Of a stretch of DNA of 52,930 nt, positions 44,523 through 52,930 are shown one piece after another; position 1 is the first letter of the stretch, and every line of letters starts with the position of its first letter. A program made the translations under genes and the position numbers. Location of the stretch: NCBI GenBank assembly GCA_015686845.1, contig JADPRS010000024.1, positions 1 to 52,930 of the forward strand. The letters run 5' to 3'. Below the pieces are notes generated by a model. It searched no databases and had not been told where the DNA came from. It was given only the letters and a program-made list of their open reading frames with translations. Origin of the DNA: Lutibacter sp. B2. GTDB taxonomy: Bacteria; Bacillota; Clostridia; Peptostreptococcales; Thermotaleaceae.

Positions 44523-46237
44523 TTTAACGCACCATTTTCTTGTAATATAACCTTTTTAAGCTTTGTAAGACTTGCCTTTGTTTCTGCCGTAGTTTCTCCT
44601 AGTAAGCTTGCTATTTCTTGTGCTACTCTCATCTGTTTCTCTATTACCTTTTGTGCTGCTTCAATGGTATTTTCTTTTACTATTGCTAATTCTCGCTTGC
44701 GTTTTTCTTCTTCCGTAATATTGGTCATAATGGCTAAGAGCATCTTTTCTTTTTCTAAGTATATTACACTCTGGAATAAAACAATTTCATACTGCTTATA
44801 CCCTATTTTTTGACCAATAACATTTTTTTTATTTTCTAATACATTTTTAAAAATATAATCATCTAAAATGATAGATATCGGTTGATCTTTCATTTCATAT
44901 TCTTTAACATTAAAAATTTTTTCTGCTACCTTATTTAATTCTCTTATGTTTAAATTTTCATCTATTAATAAAATTGCATTAGGTGTATGCTCAAATATAA
45001 TATTTGTCATACTCTCTGCTTTGCTACGCATAAATGGAAGACACATATTGATCTCAGCCATGCCCTCATATACTGCTTGGGCTTTATTTTTACAAGTGCT
45101 ATATCCACACCCGCCGCAATTTAATTCATCGGATTCTTCATATTTTCCTATCTTTCTTAATATACTTTTGATTTCTTCTTCGCTGGCTTTTTTTCTATTC
45201 ACTGCTCTATTAAAAAATAATTTCGAAAAAACAATATTGGATCTATCCATATGAAAATCTTGATTTTTTTCACTTATATTTTTACATGTATAGGATTTCA
45301 CTCTTTTTTGCCTTTTAAAAAAATCTTTTTCCTTTTTAGGCATACCAGGTCCTCCTACACACCCCCCTCTGCATGCATTCACTTCTACACATACATTTTC
45401 TATATTTCCACTTTCAAGAGACTCAAATAATTCTACACATCGATGGACTCCGTCTACTTTTAGTACCTCGTAATCATTTTTGTTCTCTTCAATTGATTCT
45501 AATATACCGCCTATTGGAAATTTCCTTCCTCTTTCAAAGGAACTTCTATCAAATTCTTGTGCTATAAGATTTTCAATTAAAATATTTTCTTCTTCTAGCC
45601 AATGATCTAATTCTTCAAAAGTAATCACTGCATCTACAACACCTTCATGTTGAAAATGTATGGATTCTATTTTTTTTGCTACACAAGGTCCAATAAATAC
45701 TATATAGCTATCGATCCCATATATCCTTTTTAATATCTTTCCATGTGCTAACATTGGGGAAACTATGGGTATCATATATTTTGTTAAATTGGGGAAATAT
45801 TTCTCTACAAGGTAATTTGCTGCTGGACAACAGGTAGTTATATAGTTTTTATATTTTTTCTCCAAAATCTTTTTTTCATATAAATCTGCAACAATTTCTG
45901 CTCCTACAGCAGTTTCCTCTACAATTGTAACACCCAAATTTTTCAAGGCTGTTACAACCTGTCCTTCTTCTTTCATATGAAATGCACCAACAAAGCTAGG
46001 TGCTATACTTGCGATCACTCTTTTACCTTTTAAAATAGCTTCTTTTACCTTTTGAACATCACTTTCAACTTTTCTTGCGTTTTGAGGGCAAACAATTAAA
46101 CACTTTCCACATCCTATGCACAAATCTTCAACGATTTCTGCCTGTTCATTTTTTATTTTAATGGCCTTAACTGGACAAGCACGTAAACATTTATAGCAAT
46201 TTTTACAGTTTGCTTTTGAAAAGTTTAATATGCTCAA
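44519..46237 (-). CDS. [FeFe]-hydrogenase-like sensor with PAS domain
   Basis: 572 residues. Two 4Fe-4S motifs at the start (CKNCYKCLRACP, CIGCGKCLIVCP). H-cluster-type domain: TTCCPAAN, GPCVAKK and NACRGGCVGG, all Cys retained. Then a 4Fe-4S segment like the Cys cluster NCGGCGYSTCKNKA, a PAS domain (about 415-520, starting HTPNAILLIDENLNIREL), and a C-terminal helical tail. Such PAS-bearing enzymes are the putative sensory [FeFe]-hydrogenases of Clostridia. It overlaps the phosphatase gene by 4 bases and the upstream 2Fe-2S gene by 4. Confidence 0.9.
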   Translation of the reverse strand: MSILNFSKANCKNCYKCLRACPVKAIKIKNEQAEIVEDLCIGCGKCLIVCPQNARKVESDVQKVKEAILKGKRVIASIAPSFVGAFHMKEEGQVVTALKNLGVTIVEETAVGAEIVADLYEKKILEKKYKNYITTCCPAANYLVEKYFPNLTKYMIPIVSPMLAHGKILKRIYGIDSYIVFIGPCVAKKIESIHFQHEGVVDAVITFEELDHWLEEENILIENLIAQEFDRSSFERGRKFPIGGILESIEENKNDYEVLKVDGVHRCVELFESLESGNIENVCVEVNACRGGCVGGPGMPKKEKDFFKRQKRVKSYTCKNISEKNQDFHMDRSNIVFSKLFFNRAVNRKKASEEEIKSILRKIGKYEESDELNCGGCGYSTCKNKAQAVYEGMAEINMCLPFMRSKAESMTNIIFEHTPNAILLIDENLNIRELNKVAEKIFNVKEYEMKDQPISIILDDYIFKNVLENKKNVIGQKIGYKQYEIVLFQSVIYLEKEKMLLAIMTNITEEEKRKRELAIVKENTIEAAQKVIEKQMRVAQEIASLLGETTAETKASLTKLKKVILQENGALK

Positions 46238-46485
46238 TTATCCAACCTCCCAACAATCTGTTCATCAAAAAAGTTTTCAACATGTTCTTCCGCTATTGAA
46301 AATATATTCGTTTCATTTACTTTAACAGCCACAAATTCAGTACATTTTCCTAAACAAAAACAAGCTTTAATGGTCACATCATTATTTAACTGTCTCTCTT
46401 TTACAATACTTTGTAATTTTTGTATGACTCCATAAGCCCCTTTTAAATGACATGCACTACCTACACATACACTAATATCTATCAT
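46234..46485 (-). CDS. Thioredoxin-like [2Fe-2S] protein (NuoE/HydC-like)
   Basis: 83 residues. The NuoE-type cluster is visible: VCVGSACHLKGA near the N-terminus and CFCLGKC further on, four Cys with the usual spacing. It lacks the helical N-terminal half of NuoE. Such proteins pass electrons between NADH dehydrogenases and hydrogenases; here it likely feeds or reads the hydrogenase sensor. First gene of the operon, with a promoter at 46546-46574. Confidence 0.88.
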   Translation of the reverse strand: MIDISVCVGSACHLKGAYGVIQKLQSIVKERQLNNDVTIKACFCLGKCTEFVAVKVNETNIFSIAEEHVENFFDEQIVGRLDN

Positions 46486-46545
46486 AAATGGATCCCCCTT
46501 TTCACCCCTCCTTTATATACTATAATTTGTTTCAATATCATAAAC

Positions 46546-46574
46546 AGTATACTATTATGTTAAAAAATTATCAA
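46546..46574 (-). promoter_or_regulatory. Promoter of the hydrogenase/phosphatase operon
   Basis: TTGATA (46569-46574), a 17-bp spacer, TATACT (46546-46551) on the minus strand. The start codon is about 60 bases downstream. Confidence 0.6.
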
Positions 46575-46668
46575 GGAGTATTAAAAAATAATTTTTGCCT
46601 TACATTTTAGACATTTTTACTTTGATTTTTTGACTTATCTACATTTCCATAGTCTGAATTTTATAAAT

Positions 46669-47400
46669 TTATTTAGTTTTTTTTTGCGTATTATCTATAT
46701 CATCAAAATACCTCAAAATTCCTACATAAATACCCCATGCAACCTTCTCCTGATAGATAGAATCTTGCAATAATCTTTCTTCTTTAGGATTTGTCAAAAA
46801 ACCACATTCAACTAGCACTGTTGGTATGCTACATTTCTTCAATAAATACACATCACTTTTTTCCTTAGATGTTCTTTTATTTTTATTGTCTAATATACGA
46901 ATCAACTCTTCTTGTATATAATTTGATATTTTCTTACTATTCTCACAATTATTCGGGTAAAATGTTTGTGCTCCAAAACAATCAGGCTGTTGTGGAAAAC
47001 TATTCATGTGAATGCTAATAAATAAATCAGCTTTACTTTCATCCACCATTTTTTTTCGTTCTCTTAAATCTTCATTTTTTTTCTTACGCACCGTTCCTAT
47101 ATCTGAATACAATCCAACATCTTTGTCTCTCGTGAGCAGTACAATTGCTCCATTTTGCTCCAATAATTCTCTTACTTTTAGTGCAATCTTTAAATTCATA
47201 GGACTTTCTTTTACACCATTTTTACCAACAGCTCCTCCATCTATTCCACCATGCCCTGCATCCACAACAATTACTTTATTTAAACTTTCTTTATATACAT
47301 TCACTGACTTATTACTCATTAATTTATATGAAAATAAAGCGAACAAAATCATCAATATGGCTACGATCAAGTATCTTCTTTTTATAATTATTATTTTCAA
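46669..47400 (-). CDS. cwlD: N-acetylmuramoyl-L-alanine amidase CwlD (sporulation)
   Basis: About 243 residues. One N-terminal membrane helix, then an Amidase_3 zinc domain: VVDAGHGGIDGGAVG (zinc His), a Glu in KESPMNLKIALKV, FISIHMNSF (zinc His) and LVECGFLTN (catalytic Glu). CwlD starts muramic-lactam formation in the spore cortex; its location near the ribosomal-protein block is a usual clostridial order. A TTG at 47400 is 9 bases from AAGGAG; another at 47409 is too close. Confidence 0.92.
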   Translation of the reverse strand: MKIIIIKRRYLIVAILMILFALFSYKLMSNKSVNVYKESLNKVIVVDAGHGGIDGGAVGKNGVKESPMNLKIALKVRELLEQNGAIVLLTRDKDVGLYSDIGTVRKKKNEDLRERKKMVDESKADLFISIHMNSFPQQPDCFGAQTFYPNNCENSKKISNYIQEELIRILDNKNKRTSKEKSDVYLLKKCSIPTVLVECGFLTNPKEERLLQDSIYQEKVAWGIYVGILRYFDDIDNTQKKTK

Positions 47401-47565
47401 AATAATCAACTCCTTCTTTTTCCTTAACAGTATACCTAATACTTAATTATATGAAAAAGAAAGATTTTTATGTTGCTTTATTATATTATTACCTTTCATT
47501 TTATTATTTTCATCATATTTACATTATTCTGTATTCTTAAAAAAATACCTTCAAATTTTAATAAC

Positions 47566-47597
47566 TAAAAAAGGAAGAACATTAATGTCCTTCCTTT
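47566..47597 (-). terminator. Terminator of the AI-2E family transporter gene
   Basis: AAGGAAGAACATT pairs with AATGTCCTTCCTT (one mismatch), followed on the minus strand by T-run of about six. It begins at the stop codon. Confidence 0.75.
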
Positions 47598-48738
47598 ACT
47601 TATTTTCTAATCTTTGATCTACATATCTGCGTACTAGCATAACAATAATTGATATGACAGGTACCCCCAAAAACATGCCCATAACACCAAACAAACTTCC
47701 TCCTAAGACAATAGAAAATATAATCCATACTGGATTTAATCCCATTTTATCTCCTAATATTTTCGGTGTTAAGTAAAAACTATCAAACTGTTGTAGTAAA
47801 AATAAAACAAGCAATACCCACAATGCCTTCACAGGACTATAAAATGATACAAATATAAAACCAACAATTTCTCCAATAAGAGGTCCAAAGTACGGAATCA
47901 TATTTGTAACACCTACGGTTAGCGTAATTAATATAATATAGGGACTCTTAAGTATGGTCAAAATAATAAATGCCATAACCGCTATAATAAACGAATCTAA
48001 TGATTTTCCAATAACATATTTTACAAATATATTATCTGCATCTCTACAAAAATCCTTGAATTTTTTGACTTTACTTTCACTCAAAAATGCTCTTAAAGTT
48101 CTCATCGTAGAACGAATAATGCTTTCTTTATCCACCAGTATATAAAATGATACGATTAACGAAATGATTATACTAAACGTTTTTGAAGTAAATTCTATAA
48201 CACTATTTAGTAAATTATCTAAACCATTTTTAAATAATTCTCCGATTTTATTAAAGATTGAGTTAATATTCTTTTCTATAATTCCTGTAATATTATATAT
48301 ATCCTCTTTATATAAGTTATGAACCCATTCTGTAAATTTAGTTTGATTATCATTTACAAAAGAAGGAAGCACACCAATTAGATCTGTCATATTTTGTACC
48401 ATTCTAGGCATAACATGTAGTAACGTAATTACAATTACAGCAATGGCTATTATAAATACTAAGACCGTACTAATGACCCGATGGTATTGTTTTCTGTTTT
48501 TAATATAGGGTATTTCCTTTATTACATTTCGTTCAAACCATCTTACGATAGGGTTTAGTATGTATGCAATGACAATCCCTGAAATAAATGGTTTAATTAC
48601 ATTTAGTATCCTTCTTATATTATCTGAAATGCCTAAGTATACTCCGTCTAAATTATCCATCAACTTATAATAAGTAATACCTATAATTACTATAATTAAT
48701 AAATTTAGTGATTTGTTAAAGTTGTTCTTAAATTTCAT
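47596..48738 (-). CDS. AI-2E family transporter (YtvI/PerM-like)
   Basis: About 380 residues, seven or eight membrane helices with a long extracytoplasmic segment between helices 3 and 4. Family signs are IPYFGPLIGEIVGFI, LLQQFDSFYLTPKILGDKMGLNP and GMFLGVPVISII. The family includes AI-2 exporters and Na/Li-H antiporters, so the substrate is not certain. The fourth ATG of an ATG run at 48738-48747 was taken because AAGG abuts the first. Confidence 0.88.
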   Translation of the reverse strand: MKFKNNFNKSLNLLIIVIIGITYYKLMDNLDGVYLGISDNIRRILNVIKPFISGIVIAYILNPIVRWFERNVIKEIPYIKNRKQYHRVISTVLVFIIAIAVIVITLLHVMPRMVQNMTDLIGVLPSFVNDNQTKFTEWVHNLYKEDIYNITGIIEKNINSIFNKIGELFKNGLDNLLNSVIEFTSKTFSIIISLIVSFYILVDKESIIRSTMRTLRAFLSESKVKKFKDFCRDADNIFVKYVIGKSLDSFIIAVMAFIILTILKSPYIILITLTVGVTNMIPYFGPLIGEIVGFIFVSFYSPVKALWVLLVLFLLQQFDSFYLTPKILGDKMGLNPVWIIFSIVLGGSLFGVMGMFLGVPVISIIVMLVRRYVDQRLENK

Positions 48739-48840
48739 CATCATCATCCTTATAAGTCATATTACATTCATTATAGCCCAACGTCTTTCCTTTTACTACA
48801 TTTTTTTCATTTACTAAGAATATATTTTTCTATATATTAT

Positions 48841-48882
48841 AAAAAAGCATTATTTAGTTTATAAACTAAATAATGCTTTTTC
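48841..48882 (-). terminator. Terminator of the rplM-rpsI operon
   Basis: Perfect 15-bp stem GCATTATTTAGTTTA/TAAACTAAATAATGC (48847-48876), flanked by A and T runs on both sides. Confidence 0.85.
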
Positions 48883-48928
48883 TTTAAAGAACAAATAATC
48901 AATAGTATATATAATATACCAACAAAAA

Positions 48929-49321
48929 TTATCTCTTTGAGAATTGAGGAGCACGTCTTGCTTTCTTTAATCCGTACTTCTTTCTTTCTTTCATTCTTGA
49001 GTCTCTAGTTAAGAAACCAGCTTTTTTAAGAATTGGTCTAAGCTCAATATCGGCTTTTAATAAAGCTCTTGAAATTCCGTGTCTTAAAGCTCCTGCTTGA
49101 CCTGTAAATCCACCACCATGTACTTTCGCTAAAACATCAAATTTTCCTTCTGTTTCAGTAAGTACAAGAGGCATTCTTACGTCTCTTTTTATCGTTTCAT
49201 AATCACAGTACTCATCTATACTTTTTCCATTGATAGTAATGTTTCCTTCTCCAGGAACTAATCTTACTCTAGCAATAGAAGTTTTTCTTCTACCTGTTCC
49301 GTAGTATTGTACTCTAGCCAT
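48929..49321 (-). CDS. rpsI: 30S ribosomal protein S9
   Basis: 130 residues. Starts [21 protein letters not shown] and ends [12 protein letters not shown], the S9 pattern; [16 protein letters not shown] is the conserved centre. It follows rplM by 18 bases in the usual L13-S9 operon. Confidence 0.99.
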   Translation of the reverse strand: MARVQYYGTGRRKTSIARVRLVPGEGNITINGKSIDEYCDYETIKRDVRMPLVLTETEGKFDVLAKVHGGGFTGQAGALRHGISRALLKADIELRPILKKAGFLTRDSRMKERKKYGLKKARRAPQFSKR

Positions 49322-49339
49322 GATATTTCCTCCCTTCCT

Positions 49340-49774
49340 CTAGAATTTTATTTCTAATGCTACTGGTTTTTGTGCTTCATGAGTGTGCTCTGGACCAGCA
49401 TATATGTGTAATTTTTTAATCATTTGTCTTCCTAAACTGTTCTTTGGAAGCATACCTTTTATAGCTTGTTCAAGAATTTTAGTTGGCTTCTTTTCTAGAA
49501 GATCCTTAAAAGCAATTTCTTTTAAGTTTCCTACATACCCTGTGTGATGTCTATACAATTTTTGCTCTCTTTTTTTACCAGTTACGGCAACTTTTTCTGC
49601 ATTGATAATGATTACATGGTCTCCAGTATCAACGTGTGGTGTATATATTGGTTTTCTTTTTCCTCTTAATATAGATGCAACCTCTGAAGCTAAACGTCCT
49701 AAAGTTTTGTCTTCAGCGTCCACAACATACCATTCTCTTGTGATTTCTAATGGCTTTGCCACGAATGATTTCAT
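49340..49774 (-). CDS. rplM: 50S ribosomal protein L13
   Basis: 144 residues. [36 protein letters not shown], and [18 protein letters not shown] near the end identify L13. The AGGAGG ribosome site is normal. First gene of the rplM-rpsI operon, with its own promoter. Confidence 0.99.
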   Translation of the reverse strand: MKSFVAKPLEITREWYVVDAEDKTLGRLASEVASILRGKRKPIYTPHVDTGDHVIIINAEKVAVTGKKREQKLYRHHTGYVGNLKEIAFKDLLEKKPTKILEQAIKGMLPKNSLGRQMIKKLHIYAGPEHTHEAQKPVALEIKF

Positions 49775-49903
49775 ATATTTACCCTCCTATCATTGCTTTC
49801 AATTATAATAAACGTGTATCTATATGCAAAAATCCGGGGCTAGTGAACTTTTCTTATATACATACTACCTATACATTCTAATACATGCACCCGTGCGTGT
49901 CAA
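49775..49903 (-). promoter_or_regulatory. rplM-rpsI promoter and leader
   Basis: TTGACA (49898-49903), a 17-bp spacer, TAGAAT (49875-49880): a strong promoter only 2 bases past the truA stop. The transcript has a leader of about 95 bases. It contains CUAGCCCCGG and may include the L13 autoregulatory leader known in Firmicutes, which I could not confirm by eye. Confidence 0.7.
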
Positions 49904-49905
49904 GA

Positions 49906-50643
49906 CTATTTATAGTATACTTCATATAAATAAAGACCTTGTGCGGATGCCGTATGTCCAGATCTATTTCTATCACCACTAGCTATGATGTTTTCTAAAT
50001 CATTAAGATTTATTTTTCCTCTTCCAACATCTACTAGTGTTCCTGTTATTATCCTTACCATATTATACAAAAATCCATTTCCACTAACTTCAACTGTAAT
50101 CTGTTTTTCTTTTTCTGTTATATCTAAATTATATATGGTCCTAACTGTCTCTTTTACAGAACTGCCTGATGCCATAAAACCTTTAAAGTCATGGGTTCCA
50201 AGAAAATATTTTGTAGCCATTTTCATCTTCTCTATATCCAAATCCTGAGGAACATAATATACATAATTTCTACTCAATGGACTTCTAATATTGCTGTTAT
50301 AAATTTTATATACATATTTTTTACCCATTGCATTATATCTAGCATGAAAGTCATAGTTCATTTCTATTGCTGACAATATAGCTATATCATCTGGTAGAAC
50401 AGAATTTAATGCCACTGGCAATCGCTCTACTGGAATTGTAAATGCTTCTCTAAAGTTGGCTACTTGTCCTTTAGCATGAACGCTAGCATCGGTTCTTCCT
50501 GAACCATTTATTTTAACATCTTTTTTTAAGATCTTAGATAATGCTTTTTCTATTTCTTCTTGAACGGTTCTTCCCTTACTTTGCTTTTGCCATCCTAAAA
50601 AATCAGTTCCATCATATTCAATCGTTAATTTTATATTTTTCAT
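49906..50643 (-). CDS. truA: tRNA pseudouridine(38-40) synthase TruA
   Basis: 245 residues. FLGWQKQ at the start, catalytic Asp in GRTDASVHAKGQVANF, and FLYNMVRIITGTLVDVGRGK near the C-terminus. It modifies the anticodon arm of tRNAs. Standard place after ecfT (9-base gap). Confidence 0.97.
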   Translation of the reverse strand: MKNIKLTIEYDGTDFLGWQKQSKGRTVQEEIEKALSKILKKDVKINGSGRTDASVHAKGQVANFREAFTIPVERLPVALNSVLPDDIAILSAIEMNYDFHARYNAMGKKYVYKIYNSNIRSPLSRNYVYYVPQDLDIEKMKMATKYFLGTHDFKGFMASGSSVKETVRTIYNLDITEKEKQITVEVSGNGFLYNMVRIITGTLVDVGRGKINLNDLENIIASGDRNRSGHTASAQGLYLYEVYYK

Positions 50644-50652
50644 ATAATCACC

Positions 50653-51450
50653 TTAAAAAAATCTATTTATAAGAACTGCTAGAAGTATAAGCATCGTAAT
50701 AAAACCACCAATATAATCTCTAGCATGCAACGATAATTCTTTCATTCTAGTACGATTTTCTCCCCCTCTATAGCATCTTGCTTCCATAGCCATAGCTAGC
50801 TCATCTGCTCTTCTAAAAGCACTGATAAATAAGGGTACAAGAAGAGGTACCAAACTTTTAGCTCTATTTATAATATTTCCACTTTCAAAATCTGCACCTC
50901 TAGCCATTTGTGCCTTCATTATTTTATCCGTTTCTTCTAACAATGTAGGTATAAATCTTAATGCAATGGTCATCATCATAGCTAGCTCATGTGCTGGAAC
51001 GCCAATTTTTTTAAAAGGGTTAAGCAATTTCTCAATTCCATCTGTAAGCTGTATTGGCGATGTGGCAAGGGTTAAAAGTGATGTGCCTATAATCAACAGA
51101 ACTAACCTTGTAGCCATAAATACGGCTTGATATAAGCCTTCTTTTGTTATATCTAATGGCCCTATCTGGTACAATATTTCACCTTTTGTCATAAACATAT
51201 TAATCGCAAAAGTAAACAATATAATTAAAAATAATGGTTTTAGGCCTCTAACTATATAGCCCAATGGTACTTTTGACAATAAAATAGTTCCTGCAATAAA
51301 AGCTATTATATAGGTATATGCTACAAAATGTTTAACAATAAACAATGCTGTAATATATACGAAAGTAGCTAAAATTTTTACTCTTGGATCCATTTTATGA
51401 ATACACGAATCCGCAGGATAATATTGTCCTATCGTAATATCCCTTAACAT
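50653..51450 (-). CDS. ecfT: ECF transporter transmembrane subunit EcfT
   Basis: 265 residues with five or six helices. It starts with [21 protein letters not shown]. The coupling motif ARG is in MARGADFE; a second [10 protein letters not shown] lies near the C-terminus. It joins EcfA1/A2 to S components such as ThiT (26 kb). The ATG at 51450 has GGGGAG upstream; it overlaps ecfA2 by 7 bases. Confidence 0.96.
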   Translation of the reverse strand: MLRDITIGQYYPADSCIHKMDPRVKILATFVYITALFIVKHFVAYTYIIAFIAGTILLSKVPLGYIVRGLKPLFLIILFTFAINMFMTKGEILYQIGPLDITKEGLYQAVFMATRLVLLIIGTSLLTLATSPIQLTDGIEKLLNPFKKIGVPAHELAMMMTIALRFIPTLLEETDKIMKAQMARGADFESGNIINRAKSLVPLLVPLFISAFRRADELAMAMEARCYRGGENRTRMKELSLHARDYIGGFITMLILLAVLINRFF

Positions 51451-52304
51451 TTTTTTCTCCCCATCCAATGTAATATTTCTTTTTTTGCTTCCTCAATAGT
51501 AAATATATCATTTCTTACTGGTATTCCTAAGTTCTTTAATCTATTCATTAGCGTCGTTATTTGAGGAATGCCTAATCCTAAACTTTCTAAGAACTCCGCT
51601 TTCTCAAATACTTCATTTGGCTTACCAATAAGGGCTATTTTTCCTTTATGCATCACTACAATTCGATCTACAAGTCTGGCGATATCCTCCATACTATGTG
51701 AAACAAGAATAATATTCATTTTATATCTATCATGTAAATTTTTTATCTGTTCTAAAATATCATCTCTTGCTTTTGGATCAAGCCCAGCAGTAGGTTCATC
51801 TAAAATAAGTACATCTGGTTTCATAGCAACAACACCTGCTATGGCCACACGACGTTTTTGTCCTCCACTTAGTTCAAATGGAGATTTATCTTTCACTTCA
51901 TCAAAATTCAATCCTACCCACTCTATCGCTTCTTTTACTCTTTGATCTATTTCCTCTTCACTCAATCCTAAATTTATTGGTCCAAAAGCCACATCCTTAT
52001 ACACAGTTTCCTCAAATAACTGATGCTCCGGATATTGAAAAACTAAGCCTACTTTCTGACGAACCTCTCTTAATTTAACTTTCTTATCCGTAATATCAAG
52101 TCCATTTATAATAATCTTACCTGACATTGGTTTTAAAATTCCATTTAAGTGCTGCACCAATGTAGACTTTCCAGATCCTGTATGTCCTATTAGTCCAATA
52201 AATTCTCCCTTTTCAATTGCAATAGTAACATCATCTAATGCAATTGTTTCAAAAGGCGTATTTTTATTATATACATGTTTTAAATTTTCAATTCTTATTG
52301 ACAT
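51444..52304 (-). CDS. ecfA2: ECF transporter ATPase EcfA2
   Basis: 286 residues. Walker [11 protein letters not shown]-loop [17 protein letters not shown], signature [17 protein letters not shown], Walker [14 protein letters not shown] and H-loop [13 protein letters not shown]. It is the second ATPase of the ECF pair; its start overlaps the ecfA1 stop by 10 bases. Confidence 0.97.
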   Translation of the reverse strand: MSIRIENLKHVYNKNTPFETIALDDVTIAIEKGEFIGLIGHTGSGKSTLVQHLNGILKPMSGKIIINGLDITDKKVKLREVRQKVGLVFQYPEHQLFEETVYKDVAFGPINLGLSEEEIDQRVKEAIEWVGLNFDEVKDKSPFELSGGQKRRVAIAGVVAMKPDVLILDEPTAGLDPKARDDILEQIKNLHDRYKMNIILVSHSMEDIARLVDRIVVMHKGKIALIGKPNEVFEKAEFLESLGLGIPQITTLMNRLKNLGIPVRNDIFTIEEAKKEILHWMGRKKC

Positions 52305-52930
52305 AAATACTTCACCATCTCATCTACTGTAAGTATATCTACAGGAATATCCATTCCTGTTTCTTTTAAATTATAAGCCAGTTCCGTTACCTGTGGTACA
52401 TCTAAGCCTAATTCCTTTAATTCCTTTACTTTAGAAAATACTTCTCTAGGTGTTCCTTCTAATATAACCTGTCCCTTTTCCATTACAATTACACGATCTG
52501 CATTCACTGCCTCTTCCATAAAATGTGTAATATGAACAATCGTAATATTTTCTTCTTTATTCAATTTTAAGATTGTATCCATGACCTCATTCCGTCCAGA
52601 AGGATCTAACATGGCTGTAGGTTCATCAAATACAATACAATCAGGCCTCATTGCAATAACCCCTGCAATAGCGATTCTTTGTTTCTGTCCACCTGATAAA
52701 AGATGGGGCCCTTTTTTTCTAAACTCATACATTCCTACAATATTTAGTGCCTCATTGACTCTATCTCTAATTTGCTTTGGTTCTACTGCTAAATTTTCAA
52801 GGCCAAATGCAATATCTTCTTCTACGATTGTAGCAACAATTTGATTATCAGGATTTTGAAATACCATTCCCGCATGTTGTCTAATCTCCCAAGTCTTGCT
52901 ACTATCCGTTGTATCTAAACCCCTTACATA
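52295..52930 (-). CDS. ecfA1: ECF transporter ATPase EcfA1, 5' end beyond the right edge
   Basis: Partial gene: the reading frame is open to the last base, so the start and Walker A lie outside. Visible: Q-loop [18 protein letters not shown], signature [17 protein letters not shown], Walker [14 protein letters not shown] and H-loop ITHFMEEA. An ATG at 52867 is internal, not the start. Usually the gene is preceded by rplQ; that cannot be seen. Confidence 0.95.
   Translation of the reverse strand, partial: YVRGLDTTDSSKTWEIRQHAGMVFQNPDNQIVATIVEEDIAFGLENLAVEPKQIRDRVNEALNIVGMYEFRKKGPHLLSGGQKQRIAIAGVIAMRPDCIVFDEPTAMLDPSGRNEVMDTILKLNKEENITIVHITHFMEEAVNADRVIVMEKGQVILEGTPREVFSKVKELKELGLDVPQVTELAYNLKETGMDIPVDILTVDEMVKYLCQ

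Noticed and set aside
1-52930. Insertion sequences, prophage genes, tRNA genes, CRISPR arrays or toxin-antitoxin pairs
   Set aside because: I looked for transposase, integrase, cloverleaf and repeat-spacer patterns and saw none.

Overview
The window looks like chromosomal DNA of an anaerobic, endospore-forming, low-GC Clostridia (the Clostridiaceae/Alkaliphilus-Crassaminicella kind of organism; I do not name a species). The evidence is very AT-rich codon use, strong AGGAGG-type ribosome binding sites, a GerA-type germinant receptor operon, CwlD, clostridial [FeFe]-hydrogenases, an AgrB/AgrD autoinducer pair, DpaL, and an ECF/truA/rplM/rpsI block. No insertion sequence, prophage, CRISPR array or tRNA was found. 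Most genes lie on the minus strand.

Layout from the left. Positions 1-272 hold the promoters and leader of an rRNA operon that runs off the left edge: three tandem minus-strand promoters. Next come sbcD-sbcC, an ABC1/UbiB-type kinase, a lipoprotein, a thioesterase, a short FUSC-type membrane protein, mutY, an RNase H-like small protein, dpaL, an unknown beta-rich protein and a LysM-anchored 5'-nucleotidase. At 14.9-18.1 kb a GGDEF/HD-GYP gene, broken by one base in an A7 run, sits downstream of an agr-like locus: sensor-like membrane protein, agrB, and a 45-residue agrD. A Na/Pi cotransporter with a Pho-box-like promoter, an NhaC antiporter, a LysM protein and a ComEC-type hydrolase follow. 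thiT-thiC lies behind a TPP riboswitch. Beside it is an arsR - permease - thioredoxin operon whose permease has an in-frame TGA exactly at a conserved Cys codon, so it may be a selenoprotein.

At 28-35 kb a two-component system (OmpR-type regulator and histidine kinase) lies between a secreted repeat protein and a four-gene MacAB-like efflux operon. The promoters of the repeat protein and of the efflux operon share TTTGTG repeats at 11-bp pitch, at the same distance from the -10 box, which suggests one small envelope-stress-like regulon. At 35-41.8 kb are a GH26-like glycosidase, a DUF6765-like protein and a gerA-gerC-2TM-gerB operon.

At 41.8-46.5 kb a four-gene operon encodes a 2Fe-2S thioredoxin-like protein, a PAS-containing (probably sensory) [FeFe]-hydrogenase, a SpoIIE-type PP2C phosphatase and a second [FeFe]-hydrogenase: a candidate H2/redox-sensing pathway. 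The right end is cwlD, an AI-2E family transporter, rplM-rpsI with their own promoter, truA, and ecfT-ecfA2-ecfA1; ecfA1 is cut by the right edge.

The main candidates for something new are the TGA-containing permease, the TTTGTG regulon, the kinase-less agr locus and the hydrogenase/phosphatase operon.
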